NCBI GenBank assembly: GCA_037975125.1
Contig: CM075860.1
Location: 40,977,893 to 41,041,892 of the forward strand
DNA length: 64,000 nt
Direction: 5' to 3'
Source of the DNA: Latrodectus hesperus
Taxonomy: Eukaryota > Arthropoda > Arachnida > Araneae > Theridiidae
Part shown: piece after piece, positions 63,560 to 64,000 of the stretch
How positions within the stretch are numbered: position 1 is the first letter of the stretch
How the letters are laid out: every line of letters begins with the position of its first letter
Made by a program: the position numbers and the translations under genes
Notes under the pieces: generated by a model
Told to the model about the DNA's origin: nothing
Seen by the model: the letters and a program-made list of their open reading frames with translations, nothing else
Databases searched by the model: none

Positions 63560-63725
63560 CCGAGTACCAAGCATGCTTGGGAACTAAACACTGGAAGATT
63601 CGCATTAGGCTGACTGCCTAATCTGGACATATGCTTCGCAACCTAGAAACCTCAGTCATGAACAGATATAGGCACTGTAGGCCATAGCCTACAGTGCCCA
63701 TATCCCCATGGATTATTGTGGCACT
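63560..63725 (+). repeat. Dispersed palindrome-bearing repeat, copy 2, with a strong hairpin
   Basis: Contains the 30-bp block shared with 53690-53835. Further on, at about 63663-63703, GGCACTGTAGGC, a four-base loop and GCCTACAGTGCC form a perfect 12-bp stem that extends outward with two mismatches. Confidence 0.65.
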
Positions 63726-64000
63726 GTGCGTGTCTGAATTTAGTTTAAATAATGTACTGTGATAAAACTTGTTACTTCGGCTATTCATTGTTTAGAAAAA
63801 ATCATCGAAAATCAAGAATTCTCAAAGAAAATTTCAAAAGATTATTAGACTGTTTTAGAAAATCTTGTTTTTGGACTTCAAAATCAAGGAATTCCTAAAA
63901 AGACCCGAGATTAAGACATCATTAATATGGAGAAAATAAAGAAAAAGACAGCACATTAAATGACATTGATTTAATTTTAATTGCAATTGGTTTGATTTCA

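Overview
This window is AT-rich arthropod nuclear DNA, most likely from a spider. The base composition, the long (TA)n microsatellites, the decayed Tc1/mariner transposons, the R1/I-like and RTE-like non-LTR retrotransposons, the many tRNA-derived SINEs and one intron-containing gene of clear arthropod type all point that way. The spider assignment is an inference from remembered resemblance of the retrotransposon reading frames to orb-weaver sequences. No bacterial, phage, CRISPR or operon structure is present.

Only one host gene can be supported, on the + strand at about 28.2-36.1 kb, possibly with a 3' UTR reaching 39.8 kb. It encodes a Rad/Gem/Kir (RGK) family small GTPase of about 427 residues in four coding exons: 28514-29245, 31047-31135, 32486-32675 and 35823-36094. 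All six splice sites are GT/AG and the intron phases agree. Exon 1 as assembled has a one-base frame break near 28750. The upstream region carries two perfect CRE sites, a third CRE-like site, an E-box and a TATA box. RGK proteins bind the voltage-gated calcium-channel beta subunit and reduce calcium current, and the mammalian genes are induced by mitogens or activity, so a CRE-bearing promoter makes biological sense.

0-28 kb: gene desert with tRNA-derived SINEs, a mariner-type relic (4941-5774), an RTE-like LINE 3' end (14262-14690), a foldback mariner with two 3' ends (15801-16522), an RNase H-LINE 3' end (about 21540-22095), and a pogo/Tigger-like TIR element (23964-25661) that contains a 5'-truncated R1/I-like LINE (24319-25367).

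28-40 kb: the RGK gene, with SINEs, a recent 96-bp duplication and a (TA)n(GA)n tract in its introns.

40-64 kb: a 110-bp-period satellite (about 40140-40920); two full-length copies of a short, internally deleted LINE derivative, each with target-site duplications (43612-44443 and 52372-53160); an internally deleted mariner inside a TA microsatellite (46390-47840); a Tc1-like relic (50797-51884); a Tc1-like N-terminal fragment (about 59840-60320); a stop-riddled pseudogene of an unnamed arthropod multicopy gene (about 58150-58557); and more SINEs.

I found no previously undescribed multi-gene system. The most interesting items are the CRE-promoter RGK gene with its unusual G3 region and exon-1 frame break, the mobilised LINE deletion derivative with a shared breakpoint, and the foldback mariner. 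Positions of repeat edges are by eye and can be off by tens of bases unless a target-site duplication or TIR fixes them.
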